Counted from the first letter of the stretch, positions 17,380 through 27,758 are shown. The stretch: DNA of 64,000 nucleotides from Microseira wollei NIES-4236 (GCF_020521235.1 NZ_BLAY01000006.1:28147-92146); one strand, 5' to 3'. Notes: generated from the letters alone by a model not told the origin. Program-made: numbers and translations.

Positions 17380-18708
17380 TCAGGCGTCAAGAGCGTTCGA
17401 ATCAGACGACTCTTGTGGCAACGGCATCACCAATATTTTATCAACGCGATTGCCATCCATATCCATCACTTCAAAGCGAAAGCCTCCCAATTCAAAATGG
17501 TCGCTGGCGATGGGGATGCGCCCCAGATGAGTCATGACGAAGCCACCCATTGTGTGATAGTTGCCTTTTTGCCGTCCGGGTAAATCTTCCATATTGAACA
17601 ATTTAAAGAAATCATCGACGGACAACATCCCATCTAATAACCAGGAACCATCTTCCCGCTGTACTGCTTGGGGTTCTTCGGGTTGGTAGACCGAGGGAAT
17701 ATCGCCCACGAGTTCGATTAAGATATCGTTAAGCGTAACCAATCCCTGGATGACGCCGTATTCGTCTACCACTAGCACGATGTGAGTGCCAGATTGCTTG
17801 AACATCTCCAGCACTTTTAACCCACGGGTGCTTTCTGGCACGTATAGCGGTCGATGCAGGGAGAGGGTTAGATCTAAGGGTTCCCCGGCGAGACTGCGGG
17901 AGAGTAAATCGGTTACTTCCAGGACGCCCAAAACGCTGTCCAGTTCGCCTTGGCAGACTAACACGCGGGAATGGTCGCTGTCGATCAGTTTTTTGCGATT
18001 CACCTCGATCGAGTCATCTAGGTCAAGCCAGACAATTTCTGGTCGGGGTGTCATTAAGGCACTGACGGGGCGATCGTTGAGGTCGAATACCCGTTCTACG
18101 ATGTCTTGTTCGGCGGCTTCAAACGTACCTTCCTCGGTTCCTTGCTCGATTAAAACGCGGATTTCTTCTTCGGTGACTTCGGGATCTCCAGAGGGTTTCA
18201 TTCCCAACAGGCGCACCACCACATCGGTAGAAGCGCTGAGTAGATGTACTACGGGGGCGGCAATTTTAGCTAGCATCCGCATGGGGATGGCAACGGCGGC
18301 GGCGATTGGTTCTGGGTTGTTGAGTGCCAAACGCTTTGGTACCAGTTCGCCGATAATTAGCGTTAGGTAGGTGATGATCAAAACCGCGATAATTGAAGCG
18401 ATCGCATTGCTATACGGTTTGATTCCCGGTATAAGCTCCAACACCACTCTCAGTCTTTTGGCGATCGTTTCTTCGCCGAAAGCACCTGAGACGATCGCCA
18501 ACAGGGTGATCCCCACCTGCACGATCGCCAGAAACTGATTGGGGGAATTCGACAGATCCAAAGCAACCCGCGCCTTGGCATCCCCCCGTTCAGCCATTTG
18601 TTGCAGCCTCACCTTCCGCGACGAAACAATCGCCAGTTCTGACATCACAAACCCAGCGTTGGCGAGGATCAGTAGGAAAACAATCAGAAGATCGTTGTTT
18701 GAAGACAT
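17380..18708 (-). CDS. CorC/HlyC-family CBS membrane protein (hemolysin-like)
   Basis: 442 residues. N-terminal DUF21/CNNM membrane domain (about 1-200) with FVMSELAIVSSRKVRLQ after the first helix; a CBS pair (about 215-340) containing VMSALMTPRP-like ALMTPRPEIVWLD; and a C-terminal CorC/HlyC transporter-associated domain (about 355-430). Homologues are implicated in Mg2+/Co2+ or Na+ handling; the hemolysin name is historical. Divergent from mfd across a 419-bp spacer. The start at 18708 gives the usual short N-terminus before the first helix. Confidence 0.9.
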   Translation of the reverse strand: MSSNNDLLIVFLLILANAGFVMSELAIVSSRKVRLQQMAERGDAKARVALDLSNSPNQFLAIVQVGITLLAIVSGAFGEETIAKRLRVVLELIPGIKPYSNAIASIIAVLIITYLTLIIGELVPKRLALNNPEPIAAAVAIPMRMLAKIAAPVVHLLSASTDVVVRLLGMKPSGDPEVTEEEIRVLIEQGTEEGTFEAAEQDIVERVFDLNDRPVSALMTPRPEIVWLDLDDSIEVNRKKLIDSDHSRVLVCQGELDSVLGVLEVTDLLSRSLAGEPLDLTLSLHRPLYVPESTRGLKVLEMFKQSGTHIVLVVDEYGVIQGLVTLNDILIELVGDIPSVYQPEEPQAVQREDGSWLLDGMLSVDDFFKLFNMEDLPGRQKGNYHTMGGFVMTHLGRIPIASDHFELGGFRFEVMDMDGNRVDKILVMPLPQESSDSNALDA

Positions 18709-18743
18709 TACTGCAATTCGGCTGCTAGCCTTGGCGAATGTTC

Positions 18744-18937
18744 AAGGACGGAGAGACGCGGGGAAGCGGGGACGCGGGGACAACGGAAAGACGCGGATTG
18801 AAACCCCGTCTGAACTTGAGCGAATGAATCAGAAGATTCAAGAATGGCCTCAAACCATTGGAACTGACGTTCCGGACGGGGGTCTGGAGACACTTGTTTC
18901 GCTGGGCGTCTCCGTGTCTCCCCGTCCCCGCGTCTTC
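18744..18937. repeat. GC-rich inverted-repeat element between hemolysin-like gene and mfd
   Basis: The left arm, GGACGGAGAGACGCGGGGA, pairs with the right arm, containing TCTCCGTGTCTCCCCGTCC and CCGCGTC. An inner pair, ACCCCGTC/GACGGGGGT, is nested in the middle. Such GGGGAGACACGGAGACGC-like repeats recur in cyanobacterial intergenic DNA; related CGCGTCTCC...CTCCGCGTCCGG sequence occurs inside the element at 49853. The remaining 18938-19127 shows no gene; it should hold the mfd promoter. Confidence 0.55.
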
Positions 18938-19127
18938 TTCGCTGACGCGAAAATAGTACAAGGATAGGGGTATCTGGTATTGAAATTAGCATCTTGTCCG
19001 ATCGATAAATCTGCCTGGAGAGCGGTTCGAGTCTGATTCGCCCTCTAAAATTATTAAAGTAGGAGCGCAGTCTCGCGCTGTTTTGTCAAAATATAGAGCG
19101 GGTCTAGCCACGATACCTACCTAACTT

Positions 19128-22100
19128 ATGGCAGAAAAACCCGCACAGAAGCAATTTCTCCAACACATGGTTTTCTCTTCTATTATTCGCAGCCTAAAGC
19201 GATCGCCGCTCACATCAGAACTCCTCTCTAAACTCAATCGCACCAAACACTTGCGGCTATCTGGCGTTGGACGCTTGCCTAAAGGATTGGTTGCTTCTAC
19301 TTTGGCACAAACTGAGGAGCGAAATCTGTTCGTCGTCACCCCAACTCTGGAAGAAGCCGGACGCTGGGGGGCTCAGTTAGAGGCGATGGGTTGGGATACG
19401 GTACATTTTTACCCCACTTCGGAAGCTTCGCCCTACGAGCCTTTTGACCCGGAATCAGAAATGACTTGGGGTCAGATGCAGGTGTTAGCCGATTTGGTTA
19501 TGGGTAATCGGTCATCGGTAATTGGTAATGGATTACCCAAAATCGCCATCGTGGCGACGGAGCGCAGTCTTCAACCCCATCTCCCACCAAAAGATGCTTT
19601 TGAACCCTATTGTGTGGCTCTGCACCGGGGTCAAAGTTGGAATTTGGACGTTTTTAGCACGCGCTTGGCTCAAATGGGTTACGAGCGAGTACCGTTGGTG
19701 GAAACTGAAGGTCAATGGAGTCGGCGGGGGGATATTGTTGATGTTTTTCCGGTGTCGGCGGAAGTGCCGGTAAGGTTGGAGTGGTTTGGGGATGAGTTGG
19801 AGCAAATTCGGGAGTTTGACCCCGCGACGCAGCGATCGCTCGATCAAATTGACCGTTTGGTTCTGACTCCGACTGATTTTGCTCCTATTATCCGAGAGGG
19901 GTTGAAGGAAATGAACCGCGTTAGCGAAGCGATTCGCGCTAGCGAATTAGGCGCGAAGGGCGCGAAGGAAGAGGAGGAAGAGAAGGAGGGTGTTCGGCGG
20001 TTACTTGGGTTGGCTTTTGAGGAACCGGCGTCTTTGTTGGATTATTTGCCGGATAATACTTTGGTCGCGATTGATGAATTGGAGCAATGTCGCGCCCATT
20101 GTTCGGTTTGGGTTGAACATGCCCAGGAAAAGTGGGAAGAGTTAAATCTGCAATCTGAAATCTCCAATCTGAAATTCCCCAAGATTCATCGATCTTTTGA
20201 TGGATCTTTGGCTGCGGTGGAAGGGTTTAATTGGGTTGAGTTGTCGGAGTTGGCTGAGGAGAATAATGGGTTAAATTTGGCTAGTCGTCCGGTTCCGGCG
20301 ACGCCGCATCAGTTTGCGAAGATGGCGGAGGTGTTGCGAGGGGAGCGCGATCGCAATTTTTCTATTTGGATTGTATCGGCGCAGCCTTCGCGGTCGGTGT
20401 CGCTGTTGCAAGAACATGATTGTCCGGCTCAGTTTGTGCCAAATCCTAATGATTTTCCGGCGATTGATAAGTTGCAGGTTCAGCACGTACCAATTGCGCT
20501 GAAGTATTCGGGGATGGCGGAATTGGAAGGGTTTATTCTGCCTACTTTTCGGTTTGTGGTAGTGACTGACCGAGAGTTTTTTGGTCAGCATTCTTTGGCT
20601 ACGCCTAGTTATGTCCGCAAGCGCAGGCGTGCAGCATCGAAGCAGGTCGATCCTAATAAGTTGCGTCCGGGTGATTTTGTGGTTCATAGAAACCACGGGA
20701 TTGGTAAGTTTTTGAAGTTGGATAGGTTGGAAAATCGCGAATATTTGGTGATTCAATATTCGGATGGTTTGTTGCGGGTGGCGGCGGATCAGGTGGGTTC
20801 TCTTTCTCGTTTTCGCAGTACGGCTGATAAACCTCCGGAACTGAATTCGATGTCTGGGAAGGCATGGGAAAAAACTAAGAATAAAGTCCGCAAGGCGATT
20901 AAGAAGTTGGCGGTGGATTTGCTGCAACTTTATGCTCAAAGAGCTAAGCAGGAAGGGTTTGCTTTTCCAGGGGATAGTCCTTGGCAAGTTGAGTTGGAAG
21001 AGTCTTTTCCCTATCAAGCTACGCCGGATCAGTTAAAGGCTACCCAAGATGTGAAGCGGGATATGGAGTCGCTTCGTCCGATGGATCGGTTGGTTTGCGG
21101 GGATGTGGGTTTTGGTAAAACTGAGGTGGCGATTCGGGCGATTTTTAAGGCGGTTACTGCTGGGAAACAAGTCGCTTTTCTCGCACCGACGACGATTTTG
21201 ACTCAGCAGCATTACCACACGCTTAAGGAACGGTTTGCGCCTTATCCTATTAATGTTGGTTTGTTGAATCGTTTCCGCACTGCGGAAGAACGTAAGGATA
21301 TTCAACGTCGTCTTGCAACTGGGGAATTAGATGTAGTTGTCGGGACGCAAGCGTTGTTAGGCAAAGGGATTGTCTACCGCGATTTGGGAATGTTGGTTGT
21401 AGATGAAGAACAGCGGTTTGGAGTGAATCAAAAGGAGAAAATTAAAAGTCTGAAAACGCAAGTTGATGTGCTTACTTTGACGGCAACTCCTATTCCCCGC
21501 ACGCTTTATATGTCGCTTTCGGGCATACGAGAAATGAGTTTGATTACGACTCCGCCTCCTTCTCGGCGTCCGATTAAAACTCATTTAAGTCCTTACGATC
21601 CGGAGGCGGTTCGCACGGCAATTCGTCAAGAATTAGACCGGGGTGGACAAATTTTCTACGTGGTTCCCCGCATTGAGGGAATTGAAGAAACATCTGCTAA
21701 ACTGCGGGAGATGATACCGGGATCCCGGTTAGCGATCGCTCACGGTCAAATGGATGAGGCAGAATTGGAAGCGACGATGTTGGCTTTCAATGCTGGGGAG
21801 GCGGATATTCTGGTTTGTACGACAATCATCGAATCGGGTTTGGATATTCCTCGCGTTAATACTATCCTGATTGAAGATGCCCAACGTTTTGGTTTGGCGC
21901 AGTTATATCAGTTGCGGGGAAGGGTTGGACGTGCGGGTATTCAAGCTCACGCCTGGTTGTTTTATCCTAAACAAAGTCAGCTGAGCGAAGCGGCGCGGGC
22001 GAGGTTAAGAGCTATCCAAGAGTTTACTCAATTGGGTTCTGGCTATCAACTGGCAACGCGGGATATGGAAATTCGCGGCGTCGGAAACCTTCTAGGTGCG

Positions 22101-22670
22101 GAACAATCGGGACAAATGGATGCGATTGGGTTTGACCTTTATACTGAAATGCTGCAAGAAGCGATTCAGGAAATACGAGGTCAAGAAATACCCAAGGTTG
22201 ACGATACTCAGATTGATTTGAAGCTGACGGCGTTTATCCCTGCGGATTATATCGCCGATATGGATCAGAAGATGAGCGCTTATCGCGCGGTTGCGGCTGC
22301 TAATTCTAGTGAAGAATTAAAGCAGATTGCGGCAGAGTTACGCGATCGCTATGGCGATATCCCCAAAGCGGCAACTCAACTCCTGCGCGTGGTAGAACTA
22401 AAGCAGATTGCTAAAAAACTCGGCTTTTCCCGCATTAAACCTGAAAACAAGCAGCACGTTGTCCTAGAAACGCCTATGGAACAACCCGCTTGGAATTTGC
22501 TGGCTCTTAATTTACCCGATCACTTGCGATCGCGTTTCGTCTATACTCCCGGTAAAGTCACGGTTCGCGGTTTGGGCGTCCTCGCCGCCGACCAGCAGTT
22601 AGAAAACTTAATCGATTGGTTGGCTAAAATGCAAGGGGCGATTCCAGAAGTTGCGATAGCTGCTATCTGA
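19128..22670 (+). CDS. mfd: Mfd, transcription-repair coupling factor
   Basis: 1180-residue DNA translocase that removes RNA polymerase stalled at lesions and recruits UvrA. Order seen: UvrB-like N-terminal modules, the RNAP-interaction domain (about 505-580, [15 protein letters not shown]), helicase domains with Walker [12 protein letters not shown] and the DEEQ box, motif TATPIPRTL, QxxGRVGR-type motif [10 protein letters not shown], and the C-terminal TRCF domain (about 1030-1140). Length is normal. A low-complexity EEEEEKEG stretch at about 285-290 is a loop variation. Stands alone after a divergent gene. Confidence 0.97.
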   Translation: MAEKPAQKQFLQHMVFSSIIRSLKRSPLTSELLSKLNRTKHLRLSGVGRLPKGLVASTLAQTEERNLFVVTPTLEEAGRWGAQLEAMGWDTVHFYPTSEASPYEPFDPESEMTWGQMQVLADLVMGNRSSVIGNGLPKIAIVATERSLQPHLPPKDAFEPYCVALHRGQSWNLDVFSTRLAQMGYERVPLVETEGQWSRRGDIVDVFPVSAEVPVRLEWFGDELEQIREFDPATQRSLDQIDRLVLTPTDFAPIIREGLKEMNRVSEAIRASELGAKGAKEEEEEKEGVRRLLGLAFEEPASLLDYLPDNTLVAIDELEQCRAHCSVWVEHAQEKWEELNLQSEISNLKFPKIHRSFDGSLAAVEGFNWVELSELAEENNGLNLASRPVPATPHQFAKMAEVLRGERDRNFSIWIVSAQPSRSVSLLQEHDCPAQFVPNPNDFPAIDKLQVQHVPIALKYSGMAELEGFILPTFRFVVVTDREFFGQHSLATPSYVRKRRRAASKQVDPNKLRPGDFVVHRNHGIGKFLKLDRLENREYLVIQYSDGLLRVAADQVGSLSRFRSTADKPPELNSMSGKAWEKTKNKVRKAIKKLAVDLLQLYAQRAKQEGFAFPGDSPWQVELEESFPYQATPDQLKATQDVKRDMESLRPMDRLVCGDVGFGKTEVAIRAIFKAVTAGKQVAFLAPTTILTQQHYHTLKERFAPYPINVGLLNRFRTAEERKDIQRRLATGELDVVVGTQALLGKGIVYRDLGMLVVDEEQRFGVNQKEKIKSLKTQVDVLTLTATPIPRTLYMSLSGIREMSLITTPPPSRRPIKTHLSPYDPEAVRTAIRQELDRGGQIFYVVPRIEGIEETSAKLREMIPGSRLAIAHGQMDEAELEATMLAFNAGEADILVCTTIIESGLDIPRVNTILIEDAQRFGLAQLYQLRGRVGRAGIQAHAWLFYPKQSQLSEAARARLRAIQEFTQLGSGYQLATRDMEIRGVGNLLGAEQSGQMDAIGFDLYTEMLQEAIQEIRGQEIPKVDDTQIDLKLTAFIPADYIADMDQKMSAYRAVAAANSSEELKQIAAELRDRYGDIPKAATQLLRVVELKQIAKKLGFSRIKPENKQHVVLETPMEQPAWNLLALNLPDHLRSRFVYTPGKVTVRGLGVLAADQQLENLIDWLAKMQGAIPEVAIAAI

Positions 22671-22671
22671 T

Positions 22672-22800
22672 AATTGCTAATTGCTAATTGCTAATTGCTA
22701 ATTGCTAATTGTGAGAAGAGCGTAATATAATTTTTCCTGATTGAGCCATTAGCCATTAGCCATTAGCGATTAACCATTACCCATTACCCATTACCCATTC
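22672..22800. repeat. STRR tracts after mfd
   Basis: TTGCTAA units (22673-22710), then after about 35 bp CCATTAG and ACCCATT units (22745-22800), again in opposed orientation. The following start codon at 22804 is 3 bp from the array. Confidence 0.85.
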
Positions 22801-22803
22801 CCC

Positions 22804-23307
22804 ATGAATACCGAACAAAAGACAACTACCACTTTATCCACCAGCGCAGACGACCGCCTGCGCTTCCTGCAACAAATACCAATTTTTCAAGAAATAGAAA
22901 ATCGCAATTTTCTACCCCAACTCGCCGCCCATTTAGAAGAAGAGATATTTCCAGCCAATCACACTATCTTTAACAAAGGCGAGTCTGGCAATTTACTTTA
23001 TATACTGCTTTATGGGCGCGTTCAAGTTCACATCGACACTTTTCCTCTAGTCCAGTTAGAAAAGGGCGCTTATTTCGGCGAAATGGCTTTGTTTGATTCC
23101 AACGTTCGCTCCGCTTCGGTCACGACTTTGTCAGAGTGTAAGTGCCTCACCTTAACTCGACAACAAATCCATCAAGCGATTAAAGAAAATCCCGCGATCG
23201 CTATCAACATGATTCGCGTCCTCGTCTCGCGGGTTCGCAAGCTAAATCGTCTTTTTGGTGCTTCTGAAGATTTGTTCTACTTTATGTTAAAGGAGAAGCT
23301 ATCATGA
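22804..23307 (+). CDS. Cyclic-nucleotide-binding-fold protein
   Basis: 167 residues, one cNMP-binding (CAP_ED) domain at about 20-140. The phosphate-cassette region reads YFGEMALFDSNVRSASV; the arginine of RSASV is in the position that holds the cyclic phosphate. No helix-turn-helix and no membrane segment, so it is a stand-alone sensor module. The next gene begins with a very similar domain, so the two look like a duplication and are probably cotranscribed (83-bp gap). Confidence 0.88.
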   Translation: MNTEQKTTTTLSTSADDRLRFLQQIPIFQEIENRNFLPQLAAHLEEEIFPANHTIFNKGESGNLLYILLYGRVQVHIDTFPLVQLEKGAYFGEMALFDSNVRSASVTTLSECKCLTLTRQQIHQAIKENPAIAINMIRVLVSRVRKLNRLFGASEDLFYFMLKEKLS

Positions 23308-23390
23308 AAAAAATATTTTAATTATACCAAATGCAGTCAGGGAATTCAAGAGTTGATTAAACCAATAAAAGGACAAATTTTGAATCGCTT

Positions 23391-24458
23391 ATGATGCTCA
23401 GTCAAGAAAATATCCAACTGCTTCAAAATGTACCGATTTTCAGAGACATCGACCGCGAAACGGCTCTAACTCGACTGGCGCTGAATTTAGAAGAAGTCCA
23501 GTTTCCTGCGGGTCATACTATTTTTAAACAGGGTAAATTAGGGCCAGCGCTGTATATTTTAGTTTCAGGTGCTGTAGAAGTTCACCTGGGAGGCTTGCGG
23601 TTGGCTAAATTAGGACCTGGTAAGTATTTCGGCGAGATGTCTTTATTTGACTCGGAACCACATTCGGCTTCGGTCACAACTTTAGAACCTTGCAAATGTT
23701 TAGTATTAACTCAGGCGCAAATCTATAAAGCGATTCGCGAAAATCCAGAAATTGGTGTCAATATTATTCGCATTCTTTCCAAGCGCGTTCGCCTATTAAG
23801 TCTGCATGTCAGCGCTTGGTTGCGCGGTTTATTAACCATTGCTTGGGCAGATGGTGAATACAATGCGGAAGAGAAAAGTTTAATTGAAGGATTGGTGCGG
23901 GATGACCTTTGTCCTGATATAAATATCGGTTCGCTAAAACCCATTTCCGGGGTAGAATTAGCCGATGCTTTCGGTCCCAATACCGCTACGGCAGAAAACT
24001 TCTTGAGAACGGCGGTAATTGTTGCTCTCGCCAACGGAACTTATTCCGAATCTGAAGATAAAGTATTGCGAGAATTCTGCACCGCTTTAGGTCAAAAAAC
24101 AGAAATCCTAGAAATGCTGCGGTTAATGCTTGCCTTCGATGAAGGGACAAAGCAAAAAGAGCAGGCATTTTCCCTCAAAAAACCGGCTTTATCGGCACAA
24201 GTCGATGTATTGCAGCCGATGCGTAAGTGGTTAGATGAAATGGAAATCGATACCCCTTACATGGCTCGATTCTTGTGCAAAATGATTCCATCTCAGTGTC
24301 CGTTTGAACGAGATATTGTGTTATTTGGCAAAAAAATTGTCCACATTCCCCCCATGTGTAAAATCAATCCTTTGTACGAGCAATTAGTTGGTTTGCGCTT
24401 CCGCGCCCTTTCTTATCTGGCGGATGAGTGTAAAGAGGATGTGACGCCTTACTTGTGA
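23391..24458 (+). CDS. cNMP-binding + TerB + nitrogenase-associated (Mo-nitro_C) fusion
   Basis: 355 residues in three parts. Residues about 12-135 are a cNMP-binding domain (YFGEMSLFDSEPHSASV; here His replaces the phosphate-binding Arg seen in the preceding gene). Residues about 140-245 are TerB-like (TIAWADGEYNAEEKSLI and the paired VALANGTYSESEDKVL). Residues about 276-353 match the cyanobacterial 'Mo-dependent nitrogenase C-terminus' family: RKWLDEMEIDTPYMARFLCK, CPFERD at 303-308, HIPPMCKINPLYEQLVGLRF and ADECKEDVT. Function is unknown, and no nif genes are present. An adjacent ATG-ATG pair gives two nearly equal starts. Confidence 0.82.
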   Translation: MMLSQENIQLLQNVPIFRDIDRETALTRLALNLEEVQFPAGHTIFKQGKLGPALYILVSGAVEVHLGGLRLAKLGPGKYFGEMSLFDSEPHSASVTTLEPCKCLVLTQAQIYKAIRENPEIGVNIIRILSKRVRLLSLHVSAWLRGLLTIAWADGEYNAEEKSLIEGLVRDDLCPDINIGSLKPISGVELADAFGPNTATAENFLRTAVIVALANGTYSESEDKVLREFCTALGQKTEILEMLRLMLAFDEGTKQKEQAFSLKKPALSAQVDVLQPMRKWLDEMEIDTPYMARFLCKMIPSQCPFERDIVLFGKKIVHIPPMCKINPLYEQLVGLRFRALSYLADECKEDVTPYL

Positions 24459-24553
24459 TCGACGACGACGCTTATTCCCGGTTTCTTAGTAGATGTTGAT
24501 TTGGGTAAGTTTTAATAACTTGAGAGTTCAATTTAGCTAGGAGAAAATAGTCA

Positions 24554-24844
24554 ATGGAAACGAAACAAACAACGGCAATTAAAGTCGAACGTCAACCGAG
24601 TCAAGCACGTCTTAATCAACTAGGCGTCTCCAAATGGCCTATCTGGACTAAAGAAGTTTCGGAATTTCCCTGGACTTATGATGATGAAGAAACTTGCTAT
24701 TTCTTAGAAGGAGATGTCATCGTAACCCCAGTGGGCGGAGAACCCGTACAAATGGGTAAAGGTGACTTGGTAACCTTCCCCGCGCGCATGTCCTGCACTT
24801 GGAAGATAAATCTGGACGTTAGAAAGCATTATCGGTTTGGCTAA
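24554..24844 (+). CDS. Small cupin protein (COG3450-like)
   Basis: 96 residues, a single cupin barrel of the DUF861/cupin_3 type: WPIWTKEVSEFPWTYDDEETCYFLEGDVIVTP and MGKGDLVTFPARMSCTWKI. It lacks most of the metal-binding His residues of typical cupins, as is usual for this subfamily. The gene starts after a good AGGAGAAAA leader. Role unknown. Confidence 0.88.
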   Translation: METKQTTAIKVERQPSQARLNQLGVSKWPIWTKEVSEFPWTYDDEETCYFLEGDVIVTPVGGEPVQMGKGDLVTFPARMSCTWKINLDVRKHYRFG

Positions 24845-24872
24845 TTGCTAATTGCTAATTGCTAATTGTTAG
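24843..24872. repeat. Short STRR tract after the cupin gene
   Basis: Four TTGCTAA heptamers follow the cupin stop codon. Confidence 0.65.
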
Positions 24873-24882
24873 AGAAAACAAA

Positions 24883-26010
24883 TCAACAATTAGCGATTAG
24901 CGATCGCGGTCCAAAAATTTGCCTTTCTGCCGTATTTGCTGTAGCAGGTACTACTGGATCGGCGCGGAAAATACCGCTAGTCCCATCAGCCAAGCGGGCA
25001 TAAAATGCAATCTGTCCAGCATTGTTGAATCCCCCTGGAGAAAAAACCAGGCTGGTAACCTTGGAACCGAATAAGTAATCTCCAACTGCAATAACTTTCT
25101 TAGCAGTTGAACCCGTTGCAATAAAGATGCCTTCATCGGTGCCATTCAGGTTAGCCTGAAAAGCGATCGCACCTGTGTCATTCAGCGAGGGGGAGGCGAA
25201 TTGGCTAAAGCAACCGCTGGTATGGGCAATGTTGGTAATTTTGCCACCATTTCGTTTGAAGATGCCATAGCCTCCTTGGGTTGGATAAGCCAAAAACGTG
25301 ACGCTTCCAAGGTTGTTGATGCAGGGATGGGTGAACCAGCTAAACGAGTTGCTGGTATCTGCAATTTTTAAGATCCGCTCTCCATTTCCTTTGAAGATAC
25401 CATAGCCGCCTTGTTCCCTGGCGGCGCGAAATGCTACATTTCCTTGGTCGTTAATTGAGGGGGAAGCTAAAGCGCTAAAATAATCTTTCGTATCGGCAAT
25501 CTTGGTCAGATCGGAACCATTCCCGGTAAAAATAGCTTCGCCTCCATCTTCCAAGGCAGCCCAAAATGCGACATTTGAGGCATTGTTAATCGAGGGAGTA
25601 CCCGAGAACCAGCAAAAGCGGCTTTTGGTATCGGCAATCTGGGTCAGATCGCGACTATCTCCCGTAAAAATACCTTTGCCACCTGTTTTCAAGCTAGCCA
25701 GAAAAGCTACAACTCCAGCATCGTTAATCGAGGGGGAGGTAAACCCCTTAAAAAAATTCCCCGTATCGGCAATTTTAGCGATCGCCCGACCATCGCCGGT
25801 AAATATAGCGTCGCGTCCCCCTTTTAGCAGAGCAGCTGCTTGAAAAGCTACAACGCCTCTGTTGTTAATAGAAGCGATATAACTAAACTGAATAAAAAAG
25901 CCGTTGGTTTCAGCAATTTTTGTAAAGGTATATGCTTTAAATTTCCTGCTGCTTGTCAAGGGATTTAAAGTACTTTTTCCTCTTGTTTGACTGTTTAAAT
26001 CTAGTTTCAT
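24883..26010 (-). CDS. Tandem-repeat protein with NxxGxVAFxA units
   Basis: 375 residues built of about eight repeats of ~40 residues, each following the pattern SINDxGxVAFxAxLxxGGxxIFTGxG and then KIADT. This NxxGxxAFxA type forms beta-propeller or beta-solenoid blades and is common in secreted or surface proteins of cyanobacteria. No clear signal peptide: the N-terminus is MKLDLNSQTRGKSTLN, so export by another route or intracellular location remains open. The repeats are conserved at DNA level too, which suggests recent internal duplication. Function not known. Confidence 0.8.
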   Translation of the reverse strand: MKLDLNSQTRGKSTLNPLTSSRKFKAYTFTKIAETNGFFIQFSYIASINNRGVVAFQAAALLKGGRDAIFTGDGRAIAKIADTGNFFKGFTSPSINDAGVVAFLASLKTGGKGIFTGDSRDLTQIADTKSRFCWFSGTPSINNASNVAFWAALEDGGEAIFTGNGSDLTKIADTKDYFSALASPSINDQGNVAFRAAREQGGYGIFKGNGERILKIADTSNSFSWFTHPCINNLGSVTFLAYPTQGGYGIFKRNGGKITNIAHTSGCFSQFASPSLNDTGAIAFQANLNGTDEGIFIATGSTAKKVIAVGDYLFGSKVTSLVFSPGGFNNAGQIAFYARLADGTSGIFRADPVVPATANTAERQIFGPRSLIANC

Positions 26011-26710
26011 GTGCTTCTACAAGATTGTGTTTGGTGGGTTGGTTGTCGGAACCTTTCAAAAGCCTTCCCTAGTTCAGCAAGGCATGATATCAGTTCCAGA
26101 TAGAAGCACCTATAATAATTTTGGAGTGTTTACAGTAGAAACACTCTTCTGTTTTACTCAGTGCCAAAAGAATCTCAACGGCAACCGAGTAAAGTCTGAC
26201 AAAAACCCCGATAAGTTAGTTGAAATTTTAACGCTAGACAAACGTCACCTCACCTCAAGCAATTGGCAAGCAGGGTGTTGTGACGCAGTCAGCTATAAAA
26301 ATAGGTAGATAGTGTCAAACAAGCGTGAGATTACCATGCTGCGATTTTGCGATGGTTTGAAGCTTGCCGTTACCGTTACGCAAAATTACACTTTATGGGC
26401 AGCTTCTATGGTTTGGTAGATGGACGCTAACCCTGCTGATAGAAGTTCTGCGTAAGTGCTGCGAAAGGTGTTGTTACTAATAATCTAAGTTTACTCTCAT
26501 CGCCGTAAAAATTTAACAGTACTAATATTTAATTGATTATTTAAGATTGCGTAAAGTTTCAGTATATTTTCAGTAATTCAATCGTGCCTACGGAGGCGAG
26601 CGCAACAGTAGCACCGATTCCCTAAAAATACAACCGAGTAATTACCACTAAAGCGAGACAAAGCCAGCATTTTTCTTGCGTGTAGGGCAAAAGCTTTAAG
26701 GCTATATTTT
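26011..26710. other. 700 bp without a convincing gene
   Basis: AT-rich sequence between the repeat protein and a MITE-like unit. A 99-codon frame from 26009 has no recognisable features and I do not call it a gene. The promoter for the gene at 24883-26010 should lie in the right-hand part of its upstream DNA (about 26011-26150). Confidence 0.4.
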
Positions 26711-26838
26711 ATATCATGTCCGGTGGTATCAGTTGTGTATAGTTGATTGTGCGAAAAAGCGTTTTTTCTCCCCCAGCTCCCCCATCCCCTTTGCTCCCCC
26801 AGCTCTCCAAACGCAACCGATGCAACCGGACACGATAT
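26711..26838. mobile_element. MITE-like element A (TIR ATATCATGTCCGGT)
   Basis: 128 bp bounded by ATATCATGTCCGGT (26711-26724) and ACCGGACACGATAT (26825-26838), which are inverted repeats with one mismatch. The interior holds a CTCCCCCAGCTCC-type pyrimidine-rich stretch and no ORF. Copies B, C and D and a solo end occur elsewhere in this window, so it is a dispersed non-autonomous family. Confidence 0.75.
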
Positions 26839-26905
26839 TACTCGATTCTTCTGGTTGAGTCAGCCTGGAATCTGTAGCTGGCGCTCTCTACTGCCACAGA
26901 AGCTA

Positions 26906-26966
26906 ACAATCCTGAAAGCTTGATGAAAGAGAATCGGTGTCCATTTCACCCAGCTTTCAGGATTGT
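26906..26966. terminator. Long stem-loop downstream of heme oxygenase
   Basis: ACAATCCTGAAAGCT (26906-26920) pairs perfectly with AGCTTTCAGGATTGT (26952-26966), extended by GATGAAA/TTTCACC in the loop. It is 58 bp past the minus-strand ho1 stop, so it could end that transcript. There is no clean U-tract, so it may instead be a palindromic repeat. Confidence 0.45.
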
Positions 26967-27023
26967 AAAAGTGCAATTTTTAGTTATTTAGCAATTGCGA
27001 ATCTACCTGATTCGACTGGGATT

Positions 27024-27758
27024 TTACTCTGCCGTTGCCAATCCAGCTTCGGTATCGGGTTCTTCGGTGCTACCCTGGCTGCGTTTGCGAGTCAGGGTGT
27101 TGTAAAGTAGCAAACCAATCGCCTTGATCAGATTGCCTTCGAGTTCTTTGAACATCTTCATGTTCATGCCAAACGCAGCATTGGCTTCATCGACTATGCG
27201 ATTTGCCTTCGTTTCATCAATGGGTAGGTCGTTGAGCGCTTGGCGATATTTATTCTTAAACGCCTTTTCGTCAGGAATATCTTGGAATTCGTAGAACGCG
27301 ATGCCTTGCCCATTCAGGTTCATCCCCCGTTGAGCAATGCCTTTGAGGATTTGACCGCCGGATAGGTCACCCAGGTAACGCGTGTAGGATTGGGCAATCA
27401 ACAGTTCCGGTTCGCTTTGGGATACTTCCTGAATTCGCTGTACGTAAGCTTCAGCAGCTGGGGAGGGGGCCACTTGTTCCCGCCAGTTTGACCCGTAGTA
27501 GTAGCTCAGATCTTGCTCTAAGCTCTTTTTCCGGTTCAGTTCTTTGAAGTAAATATGGGACAGAATCGGATGGTTTTTGTGCCGTTCCATCTCTTCTTCA
27601 ATCGCGGAATAGACGAAGTAGAGGTTGGCTACCAGTTTCCGGTATGAGTTTTTTTCGACAACGCCTCGTAAAAAGCACTTGACAAAACCGACGTTTTCTG
27701 CCGCTGTATGGGCTTTTTTGGTGCCTTCGCGTAATTTGGTCGCTAAATTAGTGCTCAT
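27024..27758 (-). CDS. ho1: Heme oxygenase
   Basis: Cleaves heme to biliverdin IXalpha, Fe2+ and CO using ferredoxin; in cyanobacteria this feeds phycobilin and phytochrome chromophore synthesis. 244 residues, normal for HO-1. The proximal heme ligand is His17 (KKAHTAAENVGF), and the distal-helix motif GDLSGGQILKGIAQRG is present. The C-terminus (LLLYNTLTRKRSQ) is typical, with a short acidic extension. The start at 27758 (MSTNLATKLREGT) matches the family. Monocistronic by layout. Confidence 0.95.
   Translation of the reverse strand: MSTNLATKLREGTKKAHTAAENVGFVKCFLRGVVEKNSYRKLVANLYFVYSAIEEEMERHKNHPILSHIYFKELNRKKSLEQDLSYYYGSNWREQVAPSPAAEAYVQRIQEVSQSEPELLIAQSYTRYLGDLSGGQILKGIAQRGMNLNGQGIAFYEFQDIPDEKAFKNKYRQALNDLPIDETKANRIVDEANAAFGMNMKMFKELEGNLIKAIGLLLYNTLTRKRSQGSTEEPDTEAGLATAE

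Noticed and set aside
18780..18815. GATTGAAAC string, resembling the end of a CRISPR repeat
   Set aside because: Occurs once, inside a GC-rich inverted repeat; no regular repeat/spacer pattern and no cas genes.
18539..18967. 142-codon plus-strand frame overlapping the CBS membrane protein
   Set aside because: Antisense shadow of a conserved gene and a repeat.
19015..19060. GGTTCGAGTC resembling a tRNA T-arm
   Set aside because: No matching acceptor, D or anticodon stems in the surrounding bases.
20271..21017. 248-codon minus-strand frame within mfd
   Set aside because: Antisense shadow; Arg/His-rich with no domain.
26009..26308. 99-codon plus-strand frame MCFYKIVFGGL
   Set aside because: No domain, atypical composition, overlaps the start of the reverse-strand gene; most likely chance.
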